A stretch of DNA of 64,000 nucleotides from the NCBI RefSeq assembly GCF_002205165.1, contig NZ_NIVS01000054.1:124001-188000 (forward strand), read 5' to 3'. This document shows positions 1 to 8,518 of this stretch, in pieces. A program made the position numbers and the translations under genes. Every line of letters begins with the position of its first letter. The first letter of the stretch is position 1. Origin of the DNA: Stenotrophomonas maltophilia. Lineage in GTDB: Bacteria > Pseudomonadota > Gammaproteobacteria > Xanthomonadales > Xanthomonadaceae. The notes beneath the pieces were generated by a model, which saw only the letters and a program-made list of their open reading frames with translations, had not been told where the DNA came from and made no database searches.

Positions 1-1225
1 CGGCCTGGGCGATCACGCGGGCCACTTCGGCTTCCACCAGGGCTTCGGGGGTACGGTCGCGCCATTCGATGACGTGGCCGACGGTCTCACCCTGCTCGTT
101 GGCGATCGAGGAGATCACCTGGGCGAACTGGGCTTCGCCGAACTGCATCGGGCGGCGGCTGACGCCGTGCTGCTGCAGCTGGGCCAGAGTCTTGGGGTCG
201 ATCTCGCTGCCGTGTTCCAGTGCAGCGGCCGACTTGCCGATCAGCGATGCGGCGGCGTCGAAGTCCGGCAGGTCCTTGCGGATGTCGGCTTCGTACTGGC
301 TCAGGGTCTGCTGCAGGGCGCGGTTGCTGTAAACGATGGTGTGATGCGCATCGGTCAGGTAGACGCCGGTGGAGCTGTAATCCAGGGCAGTGCGGATGCG
401 CAGGTTCTCGCGGGCGATGGCCTGGTCGGTCTCGGTGCGCTCGCGCAGGTCGCGCTGCATGCGCTGCATGGCCTGCAGCAGGTCGCCGACTTCATCCTTG
501 CGGCTGACGTCGATGTGGCCGTCCAGCTTTCCGCTGGCGACATCGTTGGCGACGGAGACGGCGCCGCGCATGCTGCCCACCAGCGAACGGGCGAACAGAT
601 ACACCAGCACCAGGCCCAGGGCGGCGCCGCCGAGCAGGGTGATCGCAGTCAGCATGGCCGAGGCGGCGTAGGTGGATTCGGCTTCTTCGCGCGAGGCGCG
701 CGAGAGGCGGTTGTCTTCGGCGATCAACGCTTCCAGGGCGGCCGAGGCCTTCAGATGCTTGGCGCGGGTCTCACCGACAAAGGTGTCCACGGCATCGTCG
801 GGCAGGTCCAGCTCGAGCATTTCAGTGACGGCGTCGTAGGACGCCAGCGAATCGGTCCAATCCTTGGCGAAGGTGTCGAACAGCTTCTTCTGCTGGGGAT
901 TGTCGATCAGCGCGGGGTATTTCTTGATCGAGGCATCGATCTGGGTGCGAAGCTCCGCGGCGCGGGTCTTGGCTTCGGTCTTGACGTCATCGCTGGCGCG
1001 GATGAGGCCCTGGTAGGCGTAGTTGCGGTACTCGCCGACCATGCCACGCAGTTCACCGGCGGTGCGGATGCTGTCCATCCGGGGGCCGGCCAGTTCGGTG
1101 GTGACGTTGTTGAGTGAGTGCAGGCCACGGTAGGCCACGATGCCCTGCAGCAGCATTACCAGCAGGAGGACGCCGAAAGTCAGCATCAACTTGGGCATCA
1201 GTTTGAGGTTGTTGATCCACGGCAT
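1..1225 (-). CDS. Methyl-accepting chemotaxis protein, 3' end outside window (partial)
   Basis: Membrane chemoreceptor that would signal to CheA through CheW. The first 408 codons are visible; the signalling hairpin lies beyond the window edge. The start ATG at 1225 gives MPWINNLKLMPKL, then TM1 at about residues 14-32, a roughly 155-residue periplasmic helical sensor, TM2 at about 190-212, a HAMP region at about 213-265 and a PAS-like domain from about 275 (TGVYLTDAHHTIVYSNRA). A cytoplasmic PAS after HAMP suggests a second, internal input such as redox or a small ligand; this is inference. It lies 96 bases after a small exported-protein gene, and no sigma-28 promoter of its own was found, so it may be read from the promoter at 1780-1806. 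The ligand cannot be predicted. Confidence 0.9.
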   Translation of the reverse strand, partial: MPWINNLKLMPKLMLTFGVLLLVMLLQGIVAYRGLHSLNNVTTELAGPRMDSIRTAGELRGMVGEYRNYAYQGLIRASDDVKTEAKTRAAELRTQIDASIKKYPALIDNPQQKKLFDTFAKDWTDSLASYDAVTEMLELDLPDDAVDTFVGETRAKHLKASAALEALIAEDNRLSRASREEAESTYAASAMLTAITLLGGAALGLVLVYLFARSLVGSMRGAVSVANDVASGKLDGHIDVSRKDEVGDLLQAMQRMQRDLRERTETDQAIARENLRIRTALDYSSTGVYLTDAHHTIVYSNRALQQTLSQYEADIRKDLPDFDAAASLIGKSAAALEHGSEIDPKTLAQLQQHGVSRRPMQFGEAQFAQVISSIANEQGETVGHVIEWRDRTPEALVEAEVARVIAQA

Positions 1226-1281
1226 GGCAGGTGCGGTCTCCAGTGGCAAACGCGTCCGGCCGTCGTGGCCGGTTGCAGCGA

Positions 1282-1305
1282 CCACGCCGGCCTGGGCCGG
1301 CGTGG
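1282..1305 (-). terminator. GC-rich stem-loop between the OB-like gene and the chemoreceptor gene
   Basis: Perfect 10-bp stem (CCACGCCGGC and its complement) with a 4-base loop, just after the stop of the gene at 1322. No T-run follows on the minus strand, so it may only partly stop transcription or stabilise the upstream mRNA. Confidence 0.45.
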
Positions 1306-1321
1306 CAGGGCGTACGGGGAA

Positions 1322-1705
1322 TTACTTGATGTTGGCCAGCTTCAGGCCGGCCGGCGAGCTGACTTCGATTTCAGCGCGCGAGGCATCGCGGGCGATCTTG
1401 CCGATCACGCAGACGGTCTTGCCTTCCAGCGATTCCAGCGGGAAGCTGAACTTGTCGCGGTTGGCGCCGGCGATGCGGGCCGAGAAGGTGTGGCGCGGGA
1501 AAGCGCCGCCCATGTACAGGAAGGTCGGCTGGCCTTCAGAGCCTTCGGCATAACGGGCCTTTTCGACCTTGCCGCAGACCATGCCGTCCTTGCCGACCGA
1601 GCGCGGGGCCATTTCCGGCGGAATCATTTCACCGGACTGGGCGAATGCCGTGGAGGCGGAAGAGGCGATCACAGCGACCGAGAACAGAGCAAGCAGGGAC
1701 TTCAT
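1322..1705 (-). CDS. Small exported protein with OB-fold-like domain, function unknown
   Basis: A 127-residue protein with a clear Sec signal peptide (MKSLLALFSVAVIASSASTAFA, written here as residues 1-22, cleavage near AFA-QS). The mature part holds VCGKVEKARYAEGS, QPTFLYMGG and GKTVCVIGKI. This is the pattern of an OB-like beta barrel seen in exported domains of the form 'VCG.V..A.......PTFL......F...I.......F.......GK.VCV.G.I'. The ATG at 1705 is preferred over the upstream TTG at 1810 because it starts the signal peptide and has a GGAG upstream. Two cysteines could pair in the periplasm. It lies between cheW and a chemoreceptor gene with a sigma-28-like promoter in front, so a motility- or taxis-related periplasmic role is possible but unproven. 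No enzyme motif was seen. Confidence 0.75.
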   Translation of the reverse strand: MKSLLALFSVAVIASSASTAFAQSGEMIPPEMAPRSVGKDGMVCGKVEKARYAEGSEGQPTFLYMGGAFPRHTFSARIAGANRDKFSFPLESLEGKTVCVIGKIARDASRAEIEVSSPAGLKLANIK

Positions 1706-1779
1706 CGGGAAGATTCTCCGGGGATATGGGCAGTTGGCCCGGCCATGGGCGATCCAGTGCAGCCGGGTTCTGAAACCAG

Positions 1780-1806
1780 CTATCGGCCGGTCCGGGCGGA
1801 ACTGAA
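1780..1806 (-). promoter_or_regulatory. Probable sigma-28 promoter for the OB-like gene
   Basis: On the minus strand, -10 GCCGATAG lies 15 bases after TTCA (or 14 after TCAG). The -10 is a near-perfect FliA box; the -35 is weaker. It lies 75 bases before the ATG at 1705. Confidence 0.5.
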
Positions 1807-1878
1807 GCAAGTTTTTTCTTCAGTGGCCGTCACGGTATGCACCGGGCACAGTCCGCTGTTTGTTCTGTGACGGATGTC

Positions 1879-2370
1879 TCAGGCTGCGACGTCGTCAATG
1901 ACCGGGGTCTGGCCCATGTCGGCGCTGTCGAGCAGGGTTTCGATATCCAGCAGGATGAGCATGCGATCGTCCTGGGTGCCGATGCCGGAGATGAAGCGGG
2001 TATCGACGGCGGCGCCGAATTCGGGGGTCGGGCGGATCTGATCGGCGGCCAGCGGGATGACGTCGGAGACGCTGTCGACAACGATGCCGACAACACGGTC
2101 TTCCACGTTGAGGACGATCATGACGGTGAAGGCGTCGTAGGTGGCATTTTCCAGGCGCAGTTTCAGGCGCAGGTCGATGACCGGGACGATGGTGCCGCGC
2201 AGGTTGATGACGCCTTTGATGTAATCCGGGGCATCGGGCACGCGGGTGACGGAGTCATAGCCGCGGATTTCCTGGACTTTGAGGATGTCCACGCCGTAGT
2301 GCTCGGCGCCGAGGGTGAAGCTGAGGTATTCGCCGCCGTCGCTGGCGGCGTTGCTGTTCTTGTCGTTCAT
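1879..2370 (-). CDS. cheW: Chemotaxis adaptor CheW
   Basis: A 163-residue single CheW domain that couples chemoreceptors to CheA at the membrane-bound array. It shows the usual family blocks: YLSFTLGAEHYGVDILKVQEI, here at about residues 15-35, then VINLRGTIVPVIDLR (about 73-87), VVGIVVDSVSDVI (about 109-121) and a short acidic C-terminal tail. The start ATG at 2370 has AGGA seven bases upstream. It has its own sigma-28 promoter (2422-2448), so it is expected to be a late, FliA-dependent gene made together with the receptors nearby. It is one of three CheW-domain proteins here apart from the CheA kinases; ParP and CheV are the others. Identity is secure. Confidence 0.96.
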   Translation of the reverse strand: MNDKNSNAASDGGEYLSFTLGAEHYGVDILKVQEIRGYDSVTRVPDAPDYIKGVINLRGTIVPVIDLRLKLRLENATYDAFTVMIVLNVEDRVVGIVVDSVSDVIPLAADQIRPTPEFGAAVDTRFISGIGTQDDRMLILLDIETLLDSADMGQTPVIDDVAA

Positions 2371-2421
2371 CGAGGGGTCCTGGGTCGGGCGTGGCGGTCG
2401 GAAAACCGGGGGTCACGCTGG

Positions 2422-2448
2422 ATATCGGCCTGCCCGCGGGCGACTTTA
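2422..2448 (-). promoter_or_regulatory. Sigma-28 promoter of cheW
   Basis: Minus strand TAAA, 15-base spacer, GCCGATAT: full match to the FliA -35 core and almost full match to the -10 core. The -10 ends 51 bases before the cheW ATG. Confidence 0.85.
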
Positions 2449-2544
2449 GCTCCCACCCACCCCCAACGCTGCCTTCAGCTCGGGCCCGGCCTGCCCGTGC
2501 CGACCCAGCCACGCATCAACCGCGCCATGCAAATGAAGCAGCGA

Positions 2545-3324
2545 TCAGCTCTCCCCGTTCTTCCTTGCACTCCGCTGCCGGTCGATACGGAAGATGTAGC
2601 GCTGGATCGCGCTGTCGCCACCGCGCGGGAGGTCGTCGAACCGCATGCCGATGCGCTTCATCTCCACCCCGTTGGGCAGCTTGACCGCCAGCTGGTTGCA
2701 GACGATCAGCGAGACGTGCAGGGGGCTGCCGTCGGGCAGGTCGAGCTGGGCGGCGTAGCGTTTCTGCAGGGAGAACACGTTGCAGTCCAGCGGTACCGTG
2801 ACAGCCAGGCCGCCGCCGCTGATGTCCACCACGCGCAGCTGCAGGATCTCGCTGCGGTCTTCGTTGATCGGGAACTGCAGGTGGGGGGAGTCGGTGATCG
2901 GTGTTTCCAGCCGGTACAGTTCGCGGCGCTGCAGGTGCACCAGTTCCTCGGGGAACGGGACGCGGAAGGCGACATGGCCTTCGTTGCGCACGCGTTCCAG
3001 ACCGTCCAGCCGGAAGCGCACCATCACTCGGTCCAGCTGGGCGAAACACAGCAGGTGGCCGGCTTCTTCAGCGGCGCGGTTGGAGGGCTCGGACGGGCTG
3101 CCATCGAGCAGCAGCCAATCGTCGTCTTCGTCCAGTTCCAGGACGGCCGTGGGGAAGGACTGGTCGCGGCCACCCAGATGGGCGTTGATCAACGAACGCT
3201 GGTCAATCAGCGCCTGCAGCAACTGCCGGATCTGGCGGGGGTTGCGGACCAGGTACCTGTCATCCGTGCCATCGTCGTGCGTGGCATGGGATCGGTCGTG
3301 TGCGTCGAGGCTGCCTTCGGACAT
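2545..3324 (-). CDS. ycgR: Flagellar brake protein YcgR (c-di-GMP-binding PilZ)
   Basis: A 259-residue protein with a YcgR-type N-terminal domain (about 20-120) followed by a PilZ domain (about 130-245). On binding c-di-GMP, YcgR-family proteins slow or bias the motor by contacting the stator or FliG. The PilZ c-di-GMP signature is present: RELYR (R134 and R138) and DISGGG at about 167-172. The ATG at 3324 ([11 protein letters not shown]) is preferred to a TTG/GTG-type extension upstream because it sits 57 bases after a sigma-28 -10. FliA control matches the pattern in Escherichia coli, where ycgR is a class 3 gene. It lies between a chemoreceptor and cheW, both also FliA-type, forming a late-gene island. 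Confidence 0.92.
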   Translation of the reverse strand: MSEGSLDAHDRSHATHDDGTDDRYLVRNPRQIRQLLQALIDQRSLINAHLGGRDQSFPTAVLELDEDDDWLLLDGSPSEPSNRAAEEAGHLLCFAQLDRVMVRFRLDGLERVRNEGHVAFRVPFPEELVHLQRRELYRLETPITDSPHLQFPINEDRSEILQLRVVDISGGGLAVTVPLDCNVFSLQKRYAAQLDLPDGSPLHVSLIVCNQLAVKLPNGVEMKRIGMRFDDLPRGGDSAIQRYIFRIDRQRSARKNGES

Positions 3325-3380
3325 GGAATCTGCTGGGTTGGGCGGGTGCCGGCATGCGCACATGCCTGGGCTCTGTCCGT

Positions 3381-3407
3381 TTATCGGCAGTAGTTCACAT
3401 TTATGTA
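3381..3407 (-). promoter_or_regulatory. Sigma-28 promoter of ycgR
   Basis: Perfect -10 GCCGATAA with TACA 15 bases upstream on the minus strand. A TAAA also occurs, but only 11 bases away, which is the wrong spacing. The -10 ends 57 bases before the ATG. Confidence 0.75.
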
Positions 3408-3452
3408 GGGGGAATTGTGTCGGCGTGGCGTGCCATGGCGCCGGCAGAACGA

Positions 3453-3478
3453 CGACACCCCGCCGGAGCGGGGTGTCG
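3453..3478 (-). terminator. Stem-loop terminator after the tethered chemoreceptor gene
   Basis: Perfect 10-bp stem (CGACACCCCG and its complement), 6-base loop, 29 bases past the stop at 3508. Followed on the minus strand by TCGTTCTG, a poor T-tract. Confidence 0.6.
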
Positions 3479-3507
3479 AAGGTCGATCGATCACGTGCCG
3501 GAAGCGA

Positions 3508-5748
3508 TCAGAACTCCTGCCACTCGGTGTCATTGGCCAGTGCCGGTTCACGGCTCATGACACGGCGCGGTGCGGCGGCGACGCTGCGCGGCTGGGGGGT
3601 GGCAACGGCGCGCGGCGCCGCCGGTGCACGGATCACGGCCGGTGCCGCGTGCGTGTGGCTGTCCAGCTTGAACAGCGCCACCGCATCGGTCAGGTGACCG
3701 GCCTGTTCTTCCATGGCACGGGCGGCGGCGGTGGCTTCTTCCACCAGCGCGGCGTTCTGCTGGGTGGTCTCGTCCATCTGCACCACGGTCTGGTTGACCT
3801 GCTCGATGCCGGCCGACTGTTCCTGCGAGGCGGCGGAGATCTCGGCCATGATGTCGGTCACGCGCTGCACCGAGGCGACGATCTCACCCATGGTGGCGCC
3901 GGCCTGGTTGACCAGCTGCGAGCCTTCGGCGACCTTGCCGACCGATTCGTCGATCAGGCCCTTGATCTCCTTGGCCGCGCCGGCCGAGCGCTGTGCCAGG
4001 GTACGCACTTCGGAGGCGACCACCGCGAAACCGCGGCCCTGCTCACCGGCACGAGCGGCTTCGACCGCCGCGTTCAGCGCCAGGATGTTGGTCTGGAAGG
4101 CGATGCCGTCGATCACGGTGATGATGTCGGCGATGCGGCGCGAGGAGGCGTCGATCTCGTGCATGGTGCTGACCACGCGGCCCACCACGTCACCGCCCTG
4201 CGAGGCGACCGAGTGCGCGCCGATGGCAAGCTGGTTGGCCTGACGGGCGTGTTCGGCGTTCTGGCGCACGGTGGAGGTCAGTTCCTCCATCGAAGCCGCG
4301 GTTTCTTCCAGATTGGCGGCCTGCTGCTCGGTACGGCGGGACAGGTCGTTGTTGCCCGAGGCGATCTCGCCGGCCGCGGTGCTGATGCTGGAGGAGGCCT
4401 GCTGGATGCGACCCACAATCTGGGTCAGCTGGGCGACGGTGGTGTTGGCATCGTCACGCATCGAGGCGAACACGCCGTGGAACTCGCCCTGCATGCGGGC
4501 GGTCAGGTCGCCGTTGGCGATGGATTGCAGCAGGTGCGAGAGCTGGGACAGGTTGCCATCGGCGACCTGCATCATCGTGTTGAGGTGCTCGATCATGACC
4601 CGGAAGTCGTGGTCGAAACGCATCGCGTCGCCGCGCTGGCTGAAATCACCGGCCGCGGCGGCTTGTGCCAGCGACTGGATCTGGGTATTGATCGCCAGCA
4701 GGCTGGCCTTGGCCGCGTCCATCGATTCGTGCAGGATCGCGCGGGTGCCGGGCAGGCGGCGGGCGTTCGGCGAGAGGTCGCCGGCGGCGTACTGGTTCAG
4801 GACGTTGATCGCGTCCTTGATCGAATCCAGGTGCTCGAAAATCACCGTATTGATGCCGACGGCCAACTGGCCGTACACCCCCGGGAAATCTTCCGGGATG
4901 CGGTGGCTGATGTCCGGGCCGGCGTGCATCTCGACCATCTGCTGGGTCTGCTCGGAGAAGCGGCGCAGCATCACGGTCATGTCGCGGGTGGCGGTCAGCA
5001 TCTTGCCCGCTTCATCCTTGCTCGTGGCCTGGATGTTGACCGACAGATCGCCACGGGCGACCGACTGGATGGCATGCACGGCCTGGCCGAGCGGGCGGGT
5101 GATGGCGCGCGAGATGACCACGCCCATGACCGCGGCCAGCAGCGACAGCAGCACGATGCAGCCGATGATCGCGTAGACGCTGTTCTGGTGGGTGGCGTTG
5201 GCCGTCTCGATGCGGCTGGCCATCACCCCGTTGCTGAACTCACCCAGCTCCTTGAGCGCGGCGAACAGGGCGCGGCGTGCCGGGCGCGACTGCTCATCGG
5301 AAATCTGCTGGGCGGTGACGCCGTCGCCGGCCGCGATCGCTTCCTTGATCAGGCCGTTGGCCTTGAAGTAATCCGCGGTGCGGGCAGCGACCACTTCGTA
5401 CAGCTGATGCTCCTTGTCGCCGGCCGGCAGCGCGGCATAGGCGGCCAGTTCGGCGTTGACGACCTTGGCGGTATCGGCCATGCGCTTGTCGTAGTCGGCG
5501 ACCGACTCCGGCTTGTCGAGCACGGTCAGCTGCGCCATTTCGTAGGTGCGGAATTCGCCGAGCTGCGCACGCACTTCGCCCAGGTGCTGGACGGAGGGGA
5601 TGTCGTTGGTGCTCATCGCGCGCAGCTGGGCATTGGCCTGGCCCAGGCGGACGAGGGCGAAGCTGCCCAGGGCCAGCGTCATCAACGTGGTGAGGGTGAA
5701 GCCTACCGCCAGCTTGCGGGCGATGGGCAGGTCGTGGAACCACTTCAT
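3508..5748 (-). CDS. Methyl-accepting chemotaxis protein, poly-HAMP, with C-terminal xWxxF tether
   Basis: A 746-residue transmembrane chemoreceptor. TM1 is at about residues 12-34, a four-helix-type periplasmic sensor follows to about 188, and TM2 is at about 190-213. After the membrane HAMP (about 214-266) come further HAMP-like units, each with a GD(L/F)S/T core: AAGDLSPN (321-328), AAAGDFSQ (364-371) and ANGDLTAR (411-418). The signalling hairpin tip reads [20 protein letters not shown] followed by [20 protein letters not shown]. The protein ends in NDTEWQEF, which fits the xWxxF tail that in other receptors docks CheR and CheB. Start: ATG with GGAG eight bases upstream. It has its own sigma-28-type promoter and is followed by a stem-loop, so it is a single-gene unit. 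Ligand unknown. Confidence 0.96.
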   Translation of the reverse strand: MKWFHDLPIARKLAVGFTLTTLMTLALGSFALVRLGQANAQLRAMSTNDIPSVQHLGEVRAQLGEFRTYEMAQLTVLDKPESVADYDKRMADTAKVVNAELAAYAALPAGDKEHQLYEVVAARTADYFKANGLIKEAIAAGDGVTAQQISDEQSRPARRALFAALKELGEFSNGVMASRIETANATHQNSVYAIIGCIVLLSLLAAVMGVVISRAITRPLGQAVHAIQSVARGDLSVNIQATSKDEAGKMLTATRDMTVMLRRFSEQTQQMVEMHAGPDISHRIPEDFPGVYGQLAVGINTVIFEHLDSIKDAINVLNQYAAGDLSPNARRLPGTRAILHESMDAAKASLLAINTQIQSLAQAAAAGDFSQRGDAMRFDHDFRVMIEHLNTMMQVADGNLSQLSHLLQSIANGDLTARMQGEFHGVFASMRDDANTTVAQLTQIVGRIQQASSSISTAAGEIASGNNDLSRRTEQQAANLEETAASMEELTSTVRQNAEHARQANQLAIGAHSVASQGGDVVGRVVSTMHEIDASSRRIADIITVIDGIAFQTNILALNAAVEAARAGEQGRGFAVVASEVRTLAQRSAGAAKEIKGLIDESVGKVAEGSQLVNQAGATMGEIVASVQRVTDIMAEISAASQEQSAGIEQVNQTVVQMDETTQQNAALVEEATAAARAMEEQAGHLTDAVALFKLDSHTHAAPAVIRAPAAPRAVATPQPRSVAAAPRRVMSREPALANDTEWQEF

Positions 5749-5862
5749 GATTGAAACTCCGGGCAGGGCAGTGACGCACAGCCGTGGGGTGCTGGGCGGA
5801 ATCAGCGGGGTGGGAGAGAGTGGAGCGGGGGCGCGCGACGGTTGCCGTGGTCGCTACTTCGG

Positions 5863-5889
5863 ATAGCGGCGTTGATCGACCGCAACTTG
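5863..5889 (-). promoter_or_regulatory. Probable sigma-28 promoter of the chemoreceptor gene
   Basis: Minus strand: CAAG (inside TCAAG), 15 bases, GCCGCTAT. TCAAG is the -35 form known for Pseudomonas FliA promoters. The -10 differs at one or two positions. It lies 114 bases before the ATG at 5748. Confidence 0.6.
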
Positions 5890-6078
5890 ATAGTGCTGCG
5901 TCACATTTTTTTCACGTTCGCCATCACGGTTCATCGGCCGGCGATGGTTGCTGCTGCAAGGGTTTGGGCCGTTTCATCCGTACGCATGCGGACGGAATGA
6001 GGCGAGCCTGCGTGCCGCCACTGCCGATGGAGTTCACAGTTCGCCGCACGTTGATGACACGCAGCCACCCACGAACGA

Positions 6079-6108
6079 ACGCCGCCGCTCCCGGGGGAGC
6101 GGCGGCGT
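6079..6108 (-). terminator. Stem-loop after the second cheA gene
   Basis: Perfect 13-bp stem (ACGCCGCCGCTCC and its complement) with a 4-base loop, 25 bases past the stop at 6134. It is followed on the minus strand by TTCGTTCGT, so the T-tract is broken. Likely the end of the long chemotaxis operon. Confidence 0.65.
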
Positions 6109-6133
6109 CGGGCACAGCGGGATGGCAGCGGCG

Positions 6134-8107
6134 TTACGCGGCCTGCGGCACCTTGAGCGAACGCACCAGCCCGCCGATGTCGACGATCAGGGCGACCCGG
6201 CCATCGCCGAGGATGGTCGCGCCGGAGACCCCGCTGATACGGCGGTAGTTGTTCTCGATGTTCTTGACCACGACCTGCTGCTGGCCGACCAGTTCGTCCA
6301 CTTCCAGCGCGATCTTCTGGCCGTCACCTTCGACGACGACCACCAACGGATCATCCAGGGCACGCCCGCCGTAGCCGTAGTACTCGCTGAGCGAGAGGAT
6401 CGGCAGGTACTCGCCACGAACCCGCAGCACGCGGCCTTCGCCGGCCATGGTGCGTACATCGTCGGCCTGCGGCTGCAGCGCCTCGAGTACGTAGGCCAGC
6501 GGCAGGATCAGGGTTTCGCCGGCCACCGAGACGGTCATGCCGTCCAGGATCGCCAGCGTCAGCGGCAGGCGGATCAGCACGCGGGTGCCGTTGCCGGCCT
6601 GGCTTTCCAGCTGCACTTCGCCGCCCAGTGCCTGGATGTTGCGACGGACCACATCCATGCCGACGCCACGACCGGACAGATCCGTGACGGCATCGGCGGT
6701 GGAGAAGCCCGGCTGGAAGATGAGGTCCCAGACCTGCGCGTCGGTGGGGTTGTCCGGCACGCTCAGGCCACGCTCGAGTGCCTTGGACAGGATCTTGTCG
6801 CGGTTCAAACCGCGGCCGTCATCGCTGACTTCGATCACGATGTGGCCGCCCTGGTGCGAGGCCGCAAGCGTGATCGTGCCGGTCTCGTCCTTGCCCGCCT
6901 CTCGACGCACGTCCGGCATTTCCAGGCCGTGGTCGATCGAGTTGCGGACCAGGTGCACCAGCGGATCGGCGATCTTCTCGATCAGGCCCTTGTCCAGCTC
7001 GGTGCCTTCGCCGATGGTGCGCAGGCGCACGTGCTTGCCCAGGCGCGAGGACAGGTCGCGGACCAGGCGCGGGAAGCGACGGAACACCGCGTCCACCGGC
7101 AGCATGCGCACGCCGATGACCGCTTCCTGCAGATCGCGGGTGTTGCGTTCCAACAGGTCCAGTCCGGTCAGCAGCTGCTCCGCCTGCGCCGGGTCCAGCG
7201 CGTGCGAGACCTGCTTGAGCATGGCCTGGGTGATGACCAGTTCGCCGACCAGATTGATCAATGCGTCGACCTTGTCCACGCTGACGCGGATCGAGGTTTC
7301 GGCTTCATGTGCGGCGGCCGCCGGTGCTGCCGCGGCCGGTGCAGTCGGTGCAGCGGCGGCGGGCTTGGCTTCGACCGGCGCGCTGGTGGCCAGGCTCGGC
7401 GGCGCGGCCGGACGGATGTCCAGTTCGCAGTCGTCCACGACCCAGGCGAAGGTGTCTTCGATCTTGCTGCGCGGTACCTTGCCAACCAGGCCGAGATCCC
7501 ACGCCAGGTGCGCTTCGAGCGGATCGAGCTGGTCGAAGCCGGGCAGGCGGTCCAGGCGCGCGGCGACCTGCAGCGAGCCCAGGTGCTCAAGCTCGCGGAT
7601 GATGCGCAGCGGGTCGTTGCCGCTCATGAACAGCGACGGTGCCGGCACAAAGCCGATCTGCCACGCCTCGGGGGTGTCATCGACCTTGGCGGCGGCGACC
7701 GGCGCCGCCGCAGTGGCCTGACCGGACAGCACCGCTTCCAGGCGCGCCTTGACCTCGGCGACCGCCTGCGGATCCGCCGCCTGGCCGTGTTCGGCTTCAC
7801 GCAGCAGGGCGCGCAGCACGTCCACCGAGGCCAGCATCGCGTCGACCGCGGCCGCTTCCAGTGCCCGCTTGCCGGCGCGCAGTTCGTCCAGCAACGTTTC
7901 CAGCACGTGGGTCAGCGCGGCGATCGCATCGAAGCCGAAGGTGCCGGCGCCGCCCTTGATCGAGTGCGCGGCGCGGAACACCGAGTTGATGATCTCCGGG
8001 TCCTGCTGGCCCGATTCGAGCGCCAGCAGGCCAGCTTCCATCGCATCCAGCCCCTCGCGGCTTTCTTCGAAGAAGGTGGCGTGGAAACGTTGCAGATCCA
8101 TGCTCAT
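6134..8107 (-). CDS. cheA: Chemotaxis histidine kinase CheA (second copy)
   Basis: A 657-residue CheA that takes receptor signals through CheW domains, autophosphorylates on an Hpt histidine and passes phosphate to CheY. Domains: Hpt with FRAAHSIKGGAGTFGF (H48), an Ala/Pro-rich linker (about 245-275), dimerisation helices with VDALINLVGELVITQA, a HATPase with HLVRNSIDHGLEMP and the FSTADAVTDLSGRGVGMDVV block, and a C-terminal CheW domain. It lacks the repeated DEFEALLDQL motif found in the other CheA of this window (12704-14545), so the two kinases probably sit in different complexes. It closes a run STAS-cheY-cheA, with no cheB or cheR alongside. ATG at 8107 chosen; a second ATG two codons on is possible. 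Confidence 0.95.
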   Translation of the reverse strand: MSMDLQRFHATFFEESREGLDAMEAGLLALESGQQDPEIINSVFRAAHSIKGGAGTFGFDAIAALTHVLETLLDELRAGKRALEAAAVDAMLASVDVLRALLREAEHGQAADPQAVAEVKARLEAVLSGQATAAAPVAAAKVDDTPEAWQIGFVPAPSLFMSGNDPLRIIRELEHLGSLQVAARLDRLPGFDQLDPLEAHLAWDLGLVGKVPRSKIEDTFAWVVDDCELDIRPAAPPSLATSAPVEAKPAAAAPTAPAAAAPAAAAHEAETSIRVSVDKVDALINLVGELVITQAMLKQVSHALDPAQAEQLLTGLDLLERNTRDLQEAVIGVRMLPVDAVFRRFPRLVRDLSSRLGKHVRLRTIGEGTELDKGLIEKIADPLVHLVRNSIDHGLEMPDVRREAGKDETGTITLAASHQGGHIVIEVSDDGRGLNRDKILSKALERGLSVPDNPTDAQVWDLIFQPGFSTADAVTDLSGRGVGMDVVRRNIQALGGEVQLESQAGNGTRVLIRLPLTLAILDGMTVSVAGETLILPLAYVLEALQPQADDVRTMAGEGRVLRVRGEYLPILSLSEYYGYGGRALDDPLVVVVEGDGQKIALEVDELVGQQQVVVKNIENNYRRISGVSGATILGDGRVALIVDIGGLVRSLKVPQAA

Positions 8108-8152
8108 GGTGCGGGGTGTCCAGTTGCGAGGGGAGGGAAGGGTGAAGCGGGA

Positions 8153-8518
8153 TCAGCCCAGGACTTTCTGGACGGTGGCGACCAGCTGTTCCGGGTTGAA
8201 CGGCTTGACCAGCCAGCCGGTCGCACCGGCGGCCTTGCCTTCGGACTTCTTGTCCGCAGCCGATTCGGTGGTCAGCATCAGCATCGGCGTGAACTTGTAG
8301 TCGGGCAGCTGGCGCAGCTCACGGATCAGCGCGATGCCGTCCATGTTGGGCATGTTGACGTCGGTGACCACCGCGTTGAAGCGTTGGCCCTTGGCACGAC
8401 CGAGGGCGACCGCGCCGTCTTCGGCTTCCTCGACGGAAAAGCCGGCCGAGGTGAGGGCGAAAGAGACCATCTGGCGCATCGACGCCGAATCGTCCACCAC
8501 CAAGATACGTGCGCTCAT
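8153..8518 (-). CDS. cheY: CheY-like response regulator, single receiver domain
   Basis: A 121-residue stand-alone receiver: the acidic pair and start of helix 1 read VVDDSASMRQMV, the phospho-acceptor lies in VVTDVNMPNMDG (Asp about 53) and the conserved lysine in WLVKPFNPEQL. It is most likely the partner of the cheA directly downstream, rather than the motor-binding CheY, which matches the gene at 15165-15557 better ([14 protein letters not shown]). Its start ATG overlaps the stop of the STAS gene by 4 bases (ATGA), so the two are translationally coupled. Whether it binds the motor, acts as a phosphate sink or signals elsewhere cannot be read from sequence. Confidence 0.93.
   Translation of the reverse strand: MSARILVVDDSASMRQMVSFALTSAGFSVEEAEDGAVALGRAKGQRFNAVVTDVNMPNMDGIALIRELRQLPDYKFTPMLMLTTESAADKKSEGKAAGATGWLVKPFNPEQLVATVQKVLG

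Larger units (their letters stand above)
5749..6133. other. 385-base region between cheA and the chemoreceptor gene
   Basis: No credible gene. It holds the stem-loop that ends the upstream cheA unit (6079-6108), then about 190 bases of lower-GC DNA with a T/A run near 5900, then the sigma-28 box at 5863-5889, and a roughly 115-base leader before the chemoreceptor ATG. A 63-codon open frame at 5924-6115 (minus) has no family likeness and was not accepted. Confidence 0.6.

Noticed and set aside
3389..3403. TAAA closer to the ycgR -10 box
   Set aside because: Spacing is 11 instead of 15 bases; TACA at 15 was taken as the -35.
3415..5754. 779-codon open frame on the plus strand
   Set aside because: Mirror of the chemoreceptor gene; rich in His, Gly, Asp and Arg with no domain, as expected for antisense frames of GC-rich coding DNA.
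5924..6115. 63-codon minus-strand frame between cheA and the chemoreceptor gene
   Set aside because: It overlaps the cheA terminator hairpin, has no ribosome site and no likeness to any family.
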